NCBI GenBank assembly: GCA_948470475.1
Contig: OX419336.1
Coordinates: 18,634,049-18,698,048 of the forward strand
Reading direction: 5' to 3'
Length of the DNA: 64,000 bases
From: Galaxea fascicularis
Lineage: Eukaryota; Cnidaria; Anthozoa; Scleractinia; Euphylliidae
Positions 24,594-34,695 of this stretch are shown here, piece by piece. The notes beneath the pieces were generated by a model, which was not told the DNA's origin, did not search any database, and saw only the letters and a program-made list of their open reading frames with translations. A program made the position numbers and the translations under genes. Position 1 is the stretch's first letter; each line of letters starts with the position of its first letter.

Positions 24594-25070
24594 TTGAAAG
24601 GATGGACATTTACTTATCAAGAAATGCTTCTGTTAATTATTAATAGTTTTGTTTTCAGCAGGCTTTTTTCAAATTTCTCCTCAGTTTGGAGCAGTACCTT
24701 GGCGACTATCATCCATAAGCTTCAAAATTTTGCAGCCAGGATTATCTTGGGGTTCTGCAATTATGACCATATCTTTGCAGGTCTAAGATCATTTTAATGG
24801 CTAAACGTCAAACAAAGACTTGTGGTCAATGATGCAGTTATGATGCATAAATGTCCCAACTCAAGGTACGATCCACAATAGGCAGACAAGATACAGCCAT
24901 CTTGTAGAATCACTACTGGCCAACTCGCCTTTTATTACCTTGGTGTGAAAATATGGAATAAGTTAAGTAAAGACTTAAGGAAAACAACAAATACTAAAGC
25001 TTGTAAGAGACACTTGATCAAAGATTTGATTTCAAACATGAACTATGGCAGATGATAATCATTGTACATA
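24594..25070 (+). pseudogene. 3' fragment of a non-LTR retrotransposon (LINE) ORF
   Basis: In broken frames the conceptual peptide reads LATIIHKLQNFAARIILGF, later FYYLGVKIWNKLSKDLRK and KACKRHLIKDLIS. That order (QNFAARI, then VKIWNKLS) is characteristic of the region after the reverse transcriptase in jockey/CR1-like LINEs. Stops occur at about 24796 and later. No 5' part is present. Confidence 0.6.
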
Positions 25071-25191
25071 GTTACTTTTATTTAGTTATTGTTATACATT
25101 GTTCCTATTAATTAGATAAATAATTTAATTTATTTTGTATTGATGCTGAAAAACCCTTTTAGTGATGCTCAATAAAGTGTACGTACAATGT

Positions 25192-25328
25192 AAAAGGGGT
25201 TTTTGGACTGCCACAGAACCAAATTTCATTTAGCAAACAAGATAGTTTGAAGATAGTTTTATTTAGGAAACACTACTATCTTGTTTGCCAAATAAACTTT
25301 GGTTCTATGGCAGCCCCCAAACCCTTTT
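25192..25328. repeat. Fold-back MITE
   Basis: The left arm 25192-25246 and right arm 25275-25328 are inverted copies (AAAAGGG at the tips, GCAAACAAGATAGT at the inner ends). The loop is about 28 bp. No coding capacity. Confidence 0.8.
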
Positions 25329-25889
25329 CACTTTGTCATACTATCCAGATACAAATGTTTATAAAAAGCCACATGTAAAACTGGACACCTCAAACATGTA
25401 GCCACCCCTCACCCCCTATCCCTTACCTCACACCCCTCACCCCTGGAATAGGCCTACCACTTAACAGCAATTCGGCATCATGAGAGACTTAAGGTTACTG
25501 GAATTTTGCTGAAGAAATCCTGTGATTTGAATTCCCGATTCCAGATTCCAGATTCTAGATTTCCTGGTTTTCCACATGCCCAACCAGGTGGCCATGTCAC
25601 ATGTTTACCTTTAAATCAGCAGATAAATTTGATCAATATCGAAAATGAAAGGCCGTTCAAAATATATAAATTTGAATATCATGAGAACTATCTTGTTGTT
25701 GCTACCAGTAAAACCGAGTTATGCAAGTCATGCAAGCTGTTGGAACTGCACAGGGTCATATCTGATCAGAGATTTGAATTTTTGCTTACTAAGCACAACA
25801 CTTACTGGTATCTGTTTTCTAATCCAAATAACAAGTAAGAGTTGTAGAGAATCTTGTAAATTATGCAGCAATATAAATAATAATGTGAA

Positions 25890-25938
25890 GTATATATATG
25901 AAATAATTCATATTTGTACTGCGGTTGTAGATGCAAGT

Positions 25939-25969
<31 letters not shown>

Positions 25970-26004
25970 TTAAGCAACTGGAAAGAAGAAGCCTGAAAAA
26001 ATCA

Positions 26005-26035
<31 letters not shown>

Positions 26036-26100
26036 GTGACCCGTGATGCTCTACCAACTGAGCTATGAAGCCACACATTGGGAGCGAGGTATATAATATA
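25890..26100 (-). mobile_element. tRNA-derived SINE, degenerate copy
   Basis: On the minus strand a tRNA-like head occupies 26006-26072. It has a 7-bp acceptor stem (GGCTTCA with TGAAGCC), a box A (TAGCTCAGTTGG) and a box B (GGGTTCGAATCCC). The anticodon arm is short, so it is not a normal tRNA gene. The tail contains CTGATTTTTTCAGGCTTC and extends to about 25890. It is related to the copies near 53.6, 55.7 and 59.0 kb. Confidence 0.75.
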
Positions 26101-26399
26101 AATAATAATTCGGTGAACTCACTTGTAGTCAAGTTTTATAAAAGGATATTCAAATAAATTTTCACAAATGGGACTTTTCAATTCAGTTTATTCACACTTT
26201 TATAAAATATTTACATTGTACATAGTAAGGTATGAATACAATAATAAAGAAGAGGAAGAAGAAAAAAAGACAATGGCTTTGATGGAAGTGTACAGACCAC
26301 TATATTATGAGTGGGGAATAGATAGAGTGTGCGCTTGGTGTCATGGCAACTATGGCGGATTATATCAAATAGTCGTTTTATGTGAAGCAGTCATTTTAA

Positions 26400-27000
26400 A
26401 TAGTTCCCTCTGGGAGTTAACCAGAATTTGCTTGTATTCTTTTTTGAACTTATGGTAGCTAAGTGTTTTTATCTTAGTAGGAATCTCTTCCCAGGTTTTG
26501 GTTTTGGCAAAGTTAAACGTGTGTTTGCCATAATTTGACCTTACACATGGTACATGAAAATTAAGATTTGAGGCATATCTGGTATTGTGCGAGTGAATAT
26601 CAGATGCCTATACGAGGTAGTTTCGAAACGCTTCAGGGATATTGGCTACATTTTGTGAGACTTTGTGAGCCAGCAAGAAGATTTTAAGTTTAACAATGTT
26701 ATCTATATTAAATATATCTAGAAATTTGAAGTTGGGTGCACTTCTTTCTCTATTATGGCTAAAAAATATGCAGCGTATGCATTTGTTTGAATTTTAGTTA
26801 ATCTACTTGGGTGTTTCCCAAACTCATAATTCCATAATGCAGGTAGGGGTGGTTAACGTTAAGAAATGGGGTAATCTGAAAAGGATTCCCAAGTTTTTAG
26901 TAATTTTGCTGATTATATGTTGAATGTGGGGGAACCCAATTTAGATTTTTGTCAATGTAGATGCCTAGATATTTGATGTTTACATTTTGAAATAAAATTA
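26400..27000 (-). pseudogene. LINE reverse transcriptase C-terminal fragment
   Basis: On the minus strand, near 26960-26890, the conceptual peptide reads IKYLGIYIDKNLNWVPPH. It continues in shifted frames, and near 26600-26450 it reads IHSHNTRYASNLNFHVP and FNFAKTKTWEEIP. These are standard landmarks of jockey/CR1/L2-type ORF2 ends. The copy is frameshifted and 5' truncated. Confidence 0.7.
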
Positions 27001-27215
27001 CTTGGTGCTATTATAAATTACTGTCAGATCTGTATTCTTCATTTTAGTCTTATTTTGTCCAGAGGAAAAAATTCTCGTCTTGAGGCAACACTTCCCACCG
27101 GACTGCTTGTTTACGTCTAGATTTCTACTAAACGTAGAAAGTCCGTTTGAAATCGTGCTTGAAGCTAAAAATGACCAGATTACCAAACAAAAAATTCTTC
27201 CTGCGTGCAAATTAA

Positions 27216-28656
27216 ATAGGGACTAACTTAACTACAAAATTGTTGCGATGGAAAGTTCCCAACCCTCATATCTTGGAAACTCTAACTATGGTTTTACAAT
27301 CAAAAAGCTCATGGTGAGGCCAAATGGCCCTAAAATGTATTATTGAGGCTAATTTTGGTCCTTTTGCCCATTTCTTCACTAGACTTGGCATATACGCTTG
27401 GGTTGTTGTCCCAATCGTTTTGACATGATAACCAACACAAAATCTCAAATGATGATGTCATAAATATCCTTGATATCAAGTTTCTCATTTCAGGCAAAGA
27501 GATGTGCCGTTTGAAAGAACTTGACAAGAGGAGTTCAATACCGAAAACCGTTCCTTGTTACCACAAAAGGTTTTTTTTCCAAGAAAGCTAATATTTGCTG
27601 AAATATGTTTTATGATGTTTTCAAAAATTGTATGATTTTAGAATTATCATTTTCGACTTTAGAACAACAAAAGAAGTGATGAAAATATGGATGACGTCAC
27701 ATTTTGACATCACAAAAGCAGTTTTGTTGCAGTGTCAGTGAAAGAAAAATCTTTCATTCTGTTCTTTTGCATTTTATTTGTACTTGTCATGAAGCAAAGC
27801 CAATCTGCAAAATAATAAAAAATGGTTGTACCTAAAACTAACTACAATTTGGCAATATTTTACAAGGGGGGTCACCTCTTTTCTGGGCAAACTCATTTGT
27901 GGTATCGGACGAACGGTTTGCGGCATTTACCTTGTCTTGATGTGTTGGAATCAAGACCATAATATGACATCATCAACTGTGACGTCATTTGATATTTCCT
28001 GTCAAAACTGATGTCAAAATAATTTGCACATTGTCCGATGCCTACGTGCCACGTTTGGGAGGTATATGATGAACAGTAACAAAGTTATTGCAAATCATAC
28101 AAAAAACCATGAATTTCATGACACATTTGAGGGGTGGTTTGGCCCCATCGTGAAAGTGAGCCCTCTCGATGAGCACTGTAACTCTTAGGGCCAATTTTGT
28201 CAATAAATATGTTTAAATAGTAATAAATAAAAGTTTTCAAGATTTTAGAATCACAACCATATTTGGTAAGTCACGTGAATAGAACAGAAAAAACCTAAAA
28301 CTTCAGTGGCGTACACTTCTCGATATCGAAAATGATACCGATGGTTACGCCAAGGTGCAAAACTCTACGTATCGATTTTTTTAAGTTCGCGTTACCGTGA
28401 GATTTATGATGTTATAAGCACGCAAATTTGTACCATATCTCCGATTGGCAAAAAAAATCGGAACTACACATAATTTCGCCAAGTTTTAGGGATTTTTCTC
28501 TCTTTTCTAAAGCTCGGTTGGGGCCTGGGGCAAGTTGCACATGCGCAATAACAATTTATAAATTTCACATGTTTCACCAATATTGTGGCAAACACCTTCA
28601 AATCCGTAAAAGACCCGTGACAACAACGCCAAGTCTGTAGTTTAGTTAGCCCCCCT
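27216..28656. mobile_element. TTAA-flanked transposon, long family member
   Basis: The ends are inverted: ATAGGGACTAACTTAACTAC on the left, and GTAGTTTAGTTAGCCCCCCT on the right. TTAA lies outside both (27212-27215 and 28657-28660). Internal sequence near 28340-28560 (GGTGCAAAACTCTACGTATC and GGTTGGGGCC) also occurs inverted in the 581-bp element at 36842-37422. There is no transposase frame. The target points to piggyBac or Kolobok. Confidence 0.7.
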
Positions 28657-28947
28657 TTAAGTGCCACTATGATCAAATTTTTACCCCTTGAATTTTTAGG
28701 TTTATCACATAGAATTCCAAGAAAGATTTGAAACGCTTTTTTTCCGTTTTCAAATATCTGCATTGGTTCCGCTATAATCCATGGTTCCGGAGATATTCGA
28801 GTTTGAAAAATGTATAAATATGCAAATGAGATGATTGATGACGTCACACACCCGACGCAATATTACATCAAGTATATAAATAGGGCTATCTCGGTCAATT
28901 TGAAGAAGAGACCATTGAAACTTGGAAGGCCCATAGACCCCGGAACG

Positions 28948-29945
28948 GTTGAGTGGGGGGCACTCCCCTATAAAAATGACTGGGGTGCTCGTCGGAGATT
29001 TTGAAAACAATCATTAAAAGGTACCAGAATCTCGATAAGAGGGCGTGGTCCCCCATAATTTTTCAACCCTAAAAGGTACCACTACTAGGAAACCAATAGG
29101 CCATTTCCGAGTTCATGTCTGCCTCCTCTTCAAAGCGAGTCTAAGTGCAAAGGTTTTGTTATGAAAATTAGTTTTCATTCATATGTAAAGTAGAACTAAT
29201 TACCATCACAAAAACTTCGCATTTAGACTCGCTTTGAAGAGGAGGCAGACATGAACTCGGAAATGGCCTATTGACCAACATTATTGTTTCTCACAAAATG
29301 ACTTTTAACAAAAATGCGAGTAGCTCAACATGTCTAGTGAAAAAAGAATTCAAGGTAATTTCCTGAAATTTTTTGTAGATGTTAAATGTTGCTTCTGTGC
29401 AATGAACTTAAAAGAAATTACAAAGCCATTAAGACCAATTCTCTGCAGCCACATTTTAGTAAAGAATTGCACCGTGTTTATTCATTCCAAAGTTTGCCAT
29501 CACATAAGACTAAAATCACATTAGTTAGCACCTTTTAGGTTCATTGCACAGATCCATGAAGAATAAACCCTGAAAATCTTAGGGTCATATTGTTTTCCAT
29601 TACAGAGTTATTGCTGTTGGCGTGGTAGCTATAAAATGAGGGTTCTTAGGGCGTGACCCTGTCGCTATGGTAACAAAGGATGTCAATGACACTGTCAAAC
29701 AATTTCTCTCATCCAGTCTTATCAATTATAACTTAATGAAAATGTTTGAATAAGTGCAAAACAAAATTGGTTTTTAAGGTATCACACCACCTTGGCTCAA
29801 TACCCTACAATGCAACATCGACAACTCTAGCTGTGATAATTTTAGGTTAAAGCACCATAAGCGGTACCAACCATCAATTTTACCCCCTAAGAGGTACGAT
29901 GAGCACTCCCTTCATTCTTATAACGGAGTCCCCTCTTAATCGGAA
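28948..29945. mobile_element. Probable inverted-repeat element interrupted by a hairpin MITE
   Basis: Imperfect inverted ends of about 60 bp (28948-29015 and about 29885-29945) share the series GGGGACTCC/GGGCACTCC, TATAA, AATGA and GTGCTC. No reading frame of note. A target duplication was not recognised. Confidence 0.45.
29094..29273. repeat. Near-perfect 180-bp palindromic MITE
   Basis: The arms of about 65 bp begin CAATAGGCCATTTCCGAG and are almost identical on both sides. They include TTCATGTCTGCCTCCTCTTC. The loop is about 45 bp. The element is nested in a larger inverted-repeat element. Confidence 0.85.
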
Positions 29946-30525
29946 TGCTCACGTTTAACAAAATCGTAACAACCATTACTATAGAAGACATATGGCTTCT
30001 AAAAAGTATTTCAATCGTAAAAAGCTACTTCAAGAACTCGAGAAAACTTCAAGCCGTTTCGGTACGCTGTCCACCTTGCTTCATGGGACGTACTGTCTTT
30101 CCTACTTACACAAATGATAGCATTACAGCTACTGTGGACTTTACAACATCGTTCGTTCAAAATCCATAGAACCGTCTCTAATTTTGAGGCTGCGTCCCCA
30201 AAACCATAATATATATACTTAGGCAAGCCTAAAAGCGGAGCTCCACAGTTCTTTCCTTATAGTTGTATGGCATTTGCCGATAAAATAAAATCAATGCCAG
30301 GACTTGAGCCAGGACTCTAGTAAGGACTTCTGCATTGTGATTACAGTTTTTTTTTTTTTTACTGTTTTGCTGCAGAGCCACAGCCACCATTCAAACATGT
30401 GCAAACGTACATTTTCGATTTATCATCGGCCTTTGCCACGTTGGATCAAGGGACTACATGACTATGAGCATAAACGATTTTGCTTCATCACAGTTTAATT
30501 ACATTCGATTACATTTCAATACAAA
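29946..30525. other. Intergenic DNA, nothing recognised
   Basis: There are only short frames with no recognisable product, and a T-rich tract at 30348-30360. Confidence 0.4.
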
Positions 30526-31176
30526 TGATGTAAATCTCTAAACTATAGATTAACAGTCCCACTGTCTCACTTTTAAATCCAACATCACAACCGGTTGTGT
30601 GCTTTGGCTGTGACACAAATTTTCTAACATGTATAATTGTTGACATTTTAACCTCAACAAACCGAAATATTCCACAACAAAACAAAATGGTAAAACCCCA
30701 AAGTGGGTACTGTTCGACACCACCCAAAAAAGAAGAAAAGTACTTTGTTCACCTTGTTTTGACTATTTTATGGCGTTATTTTTGTGATCTATAAGAGTAA
30801 AGACGACAGAAAACTGCCGTCGGTGTCCTTTTTACAATAGCACCAAAAAACATTAAGCGAAAACGACGAACTTTTCGTTGTGAAAAGTGACTGCGGCACG
30901 ATAAGCCATGAATCAACTCAGGTGATGAACTGCAAATGGTTAAGAATGGTTTTATTCTTGACTTTGATCAATTACAAATATTGCAAACTATAAACCTTGA
31001 CTACAAGTCATGGGCGGTTTTATTTTTTACATTACTGTTAATGATAACATCTGATTGGCAATGACAACAGAGAAACAAATCGGTTTCAGAAAAACATTTG
31101 TCAATAAACATTGAATTAAAGACGAAGTTTTTACTGCGATTAGCCCATTAAGTCTACCATTTTTTAACTAACAACG

Positions 31177-32206
31177 AGAATTGCTGTGAGGGACAACATA
31201 TTGCTGGCATTTCGACTGCTAAGGCTGTTAACAATCGTGTTTACTTTTGGCAAGGAGTTGTCGCTCTTTGCGAGAGTTTGCGAGCGACAGCAGGGAAAAC
31301 GAAGAGTTTTAGGATCCACTAATGAAATATTGGATAGAAAACATTTGGAAAAAACACGAGCATTTTTTAGTCCAAACCAATTTGAGATAAAAGCGTGAAA
31401 ACAACAAAACGTAAGAAAACAAAATACGATACGAATGTTTCTTCGGCGTTCCTCGTAGAAATTGGAAAATAAGACAAGTAACAAACATAACTCGTGAGAA
31501 ACCTAGGCAAACCGCTAGTCCGAGTGTTCTTGACATAAGTATCCGTATAAAAGACAAAACAGGAATACTAACCTGCGGATGCAGTGGACAGTTTAAGTCA
31601 GTCAATAATTACTCCGAACGCAGAGCTGACATAATAGCCGTCATTTCACACAAAATCATTGCTTTGCTAAGAATTGCGGCGAGGGACAACATATTGCTGG
31701 CATTTCCAATGCTGCAACTGTTAAAAATCGTGTTTACTTTTGGCGTGGAGTTGTTGTTCTTTCGGCGAGAGTTTTCCAAATGTCAAACTTACCAAGCGAG
31801 GCCGAGGTTATAAACCGTCCGGACTTCGCTTGGCTTTTCTTTAACAAATTTTGTGCCCTAAAATGAGCGACAGCAGGAAAAAACGAAACGTTTTGGGATC
31901 CAAGATGAAATATTGGGTAGAAAACATTTGGAAAAAACAAGAGTCCAAACCAATTTGAGATGGAAGCGTGAAAACAACAAAACGTAAGAAAAAAGAAACT
32001 GATGCGATTGTCTCTTCGACGTTTCTCGTAGTAATCGAAAAAAAAAAGACAAGTAACAAACCGACACAAATCGCTATTCAATTTTCTTGGCATAAATGTC
32101 CATATAAAAGACAAAACAGGAGTACTAACCTGCGCACAGTTTAAGTCAACCAACAATCACTCCGAACGCAGAGCTTAAGCAGAAGCGGTCATTTCACACA
32201 AAAGTA
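31177..32206. repeat. Two tandem copies of a roughly 500-bp unit
   Basis: Unit 1 (31177-31658) and unit 2 (31671-32206) are direct repeats. Both start GAATTGC, then GAGGGACAACATATTGCTGG, and end TCATTTCACACAAAA. Unit 2 has about 80 bp of extra sequence at about 31780-31865. Minus-strand frames within both are parallel but short. Confidence 0.85.
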
Positions 32207-32464
32207 AGTCTTATTACTTCTCATGCCTATCAAGGAAGCTTGTTCAATAAAGGATTTTAACGGCAAAACCGTCCACTTTAATACACAACAAGGTCCGAAG
32301 ATAGCGTATAATTACTGAAACCTTGCCAGACCACACGATCTTTTCTCTTCGTGCAAGCGTATGCAGGCAAACACGGGGAAAAGCTGAAACTTCCTGACAC
32401 TTGGTAATGTTTTTACAGCTTGACAAGAGACGCTCTCTTTTTCGCTGTTCCTCACTATAATTTC

Positions 32465-32690
32465 GTCTCTTTTCTCGAGCTTTTTGTTGTTCTCTCTCCC
32501 GTTGCTCCCAGTATGATCCAGCCTGTTTACTTGAGCCCTTTCTTGTTCTTTCTCCCGTTGCTCGACAATACAATTCAGCCGGTTTGCTCGTGCTCTTTCT
32601 CCCGCTGTTTGTCACTGATACTCTGCCTGTTTACCCGTGCCCTTTCTTGTTCTTTCTCCCGCTGTGTGTCACTGATATTCCACCAACGAA
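32465..32690. repeat. Minisatellite of about 55 bp period
   Basis: Four degenerate units carry CTTTCTTGTTCTTTCTCCCG followed by TGCTC or CTGTGTGTCACTGATA. On the minus strand they give repeated Gln/Arg/Glu-rich peptides (QREKEQ), a repeat artefact rather than evidence of a protein. Confidence 0.7.
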
Positions 32691-33262
32691 TAGACAAAAC
32701 TGACTTGGTTTTAAAACTGTCTTCAAAATTTGGCCATGCAGTTTCCCACCACAAAAACGCGGGTTGAGAACTGCGTGTATGAAGCGTGTATGGGCAAATG
32801 ATCTTTCCAACAACAGTCCATATGGAAGCGCGCCTACATGCGAGCTTGCACACGAAAGGGTTAACTGGAGTATCACATTTGACTTTGGCTTACATGATGG
32901 GGTGGACGTACGTACGATGACGTCATAAATAAAATTTCTCGGATGGATGGGTTACCATATTTTCTTAGCAATGGTGCTCCGCGTACGCGCGCCAAAGGCG
33001 CGCGCGGACCTCCGCTATAAAATAGTCAAAACAAGGCGAACAAAGTACTGTTCTTCTTTTTTGGGTGATGTCAAAGAGTACCCACTTCGGGGTTTTACCA
33101 TTTTGTTTTGTTGTGGAATATTTCGGTTTGTTGAGTTAAAATGTCAACGATACAAGTTAGAAAATTGTGACTCAGCCAAAGCACATAACCGGTTATGATG
33201 TTGGATTTAAAAGCGAGACACTGGGACTGTTAATAGTTTAGATATCTTTCATGTGATGATGT

Positions 33263-34457
33263 CAATTTATCGATTACTTTAAATTTGAAACTCGCCCCAG
33301 TTTCCTGCGCAACTCCGGAATGGCCAATAGTTGTTCACTATCTACACCCATTCTATTAAGGAGGGCGAGGTTGATGATCTGTTTTGTGACTCTATACTCC
33401 ACATTTCAGTGCATCTTTTCCTCCTGGATGAAGCACTGTTTTGAAAAGTTGGCGACGTTTAGAAAGTATGTACCCTGGATGCCAGAGGTTTTGCTCCTCG
33501 TACTAATACAGCCTGGCTGCTTAAAAAACAACAACAACAACAATAGAACCGTCATCGAGACCTTGATTACTGGCCGCCTTAAAAGGAGATGGCCATTTAA
33601 TAGGGGCTCGACTGTTTTGTATATTTTCGCACGCTCACTCGAAAAACATTTTCCGAGTTCTCCCAACAGGAGAAGCAAAGCTACAAGACACTCAAGGGAG
33701 CTTAGGCCATTAAACGAGGTTCGCACGGCACGGACCTAACACCTTCGCACACTCTTAGCGTGCGCATTATACAAAGAAAAACAAAAGAATTAGAGTAGCG
33801 TGTTTATGCCCTTTGTTAACAGTCGGTTAACACGGCGGACCGACCTTTATCCTTCAACACGCAAGATTAACAGAGTTTTTCCATCGTTTATAGTGAAGCT
33901 CGTAACTGATCTGTCAACTGTGATTTGTCAAGTCTTGATTTCATGCAACAGACTCTTTCCAAACTTATGTATCTGTAGTAACATTCGTTTCTTTACCTCA
34001 AAAGCTCCAAATAATTATAGGCTACGCATGTTATCAGACGTTTCGATCGATCCATCGAATAAAGAGTAGCACGTGTCATAACTAAGTGGAGTACGATCGT
34101 CCAGGTGAGTGTAGTCCTGAGAAGGACTGTTTGAGGAACAATGACTGACGTTTCGACAACCTGAGTGGAAGTCATCATCAGAGTAGCAGTAGCACGAGTG
34201 TTGCATACCCGACCTGAGTCAACGTGCGATACTTCCAAACTTCTCTTTGATAAACCTTTTTACGTGGCCAAACTTAAGAAGTTTAAAATCTGACAACTTT
34301 ACAAACATTACAAAGTCCTGCTTCGGGTTTTTCACACGCATATTGAAAAAATGGTGAAAATGGCAACAGCAAGAGAAAATGGTTATTAATGATGGTAATG
34401 GTGCAACATGCCGATGAGAATGATGATATGCTAGAGGATAACTAAAAATAAATCAGA
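33263..34457. other. Intergenic DNA between repeats and the PIGN 3' end
   Basis: No gene is recognised. A segment around 34130-34200 (GACGTTTCGACAACCTGAG and GAAGTCATCATCAGAG) resembles a dispersed repeat tail I associate with cnidarian retroelements; this is only familiarity. Confidence 0.35.
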
Positions 34458-34505
34458 GTCCCACCGGTCGGATGCTCCAACCACTGAGCTACAGGAACCC
34501 CTGGT
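34458..34505 (-). repeat. tRNA-like fragment
   Basis: The minus strand reads GGTTCCTGTAGCTCAGTGG, then GGAGCATCCGACCGG. This is the acceptor, D-arm and part of the anticodon arm of a tRNA-like sequence, with no T arm. It is probably a truncated SINE head. Confidence 0.5.
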
Positions 34506-34695
34506 ACCATAAGGTTGCACAGTAAAAAAAGGAAAAAAACAAAATAGAGGTAAATATTCCGTATTACGAATAAAGGGTTTCCTTAATTTATGACATTTTT
34601 ATAATTTATTCACGATTAATGACAATTTAATAAGAGTTTATATCAGGTATGATAAGTTAAACGTTGTCATAATTTAATTCCGACACACTACAAAG

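Larger units (their letters stand above)
30526..33262. mobile_element. 2.7-kb non-autonomous element with about 240-bp inverted arms
   Basis: The left arm (about 30526-30775) and right arm (about 33015-33262) are inverted copies. They share CTATAAAATAGTCAAAACA, GGTTTTACCATTTTGTTTTG and CCAAAGCACATAACCGGTT-like stretches. The interior is not coding but holds two tandem copies of a roughly 500-bp unit and a 4-unit minisatellite. The superfamily is not assignable from the ends. Confidence 0.6.

Noticed and set aside
26006..26072. tRNA gene
   Set aside because: The acceptor stem and boxes are good, but the anticodon arm is too short and the flanks match a SINE tail.
32244..32853. Gln/Arg/Glu-rich minus-strand protein
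   Set aside because: It derives from the 55-bp minisatellite, with no start or homology that I recognise.
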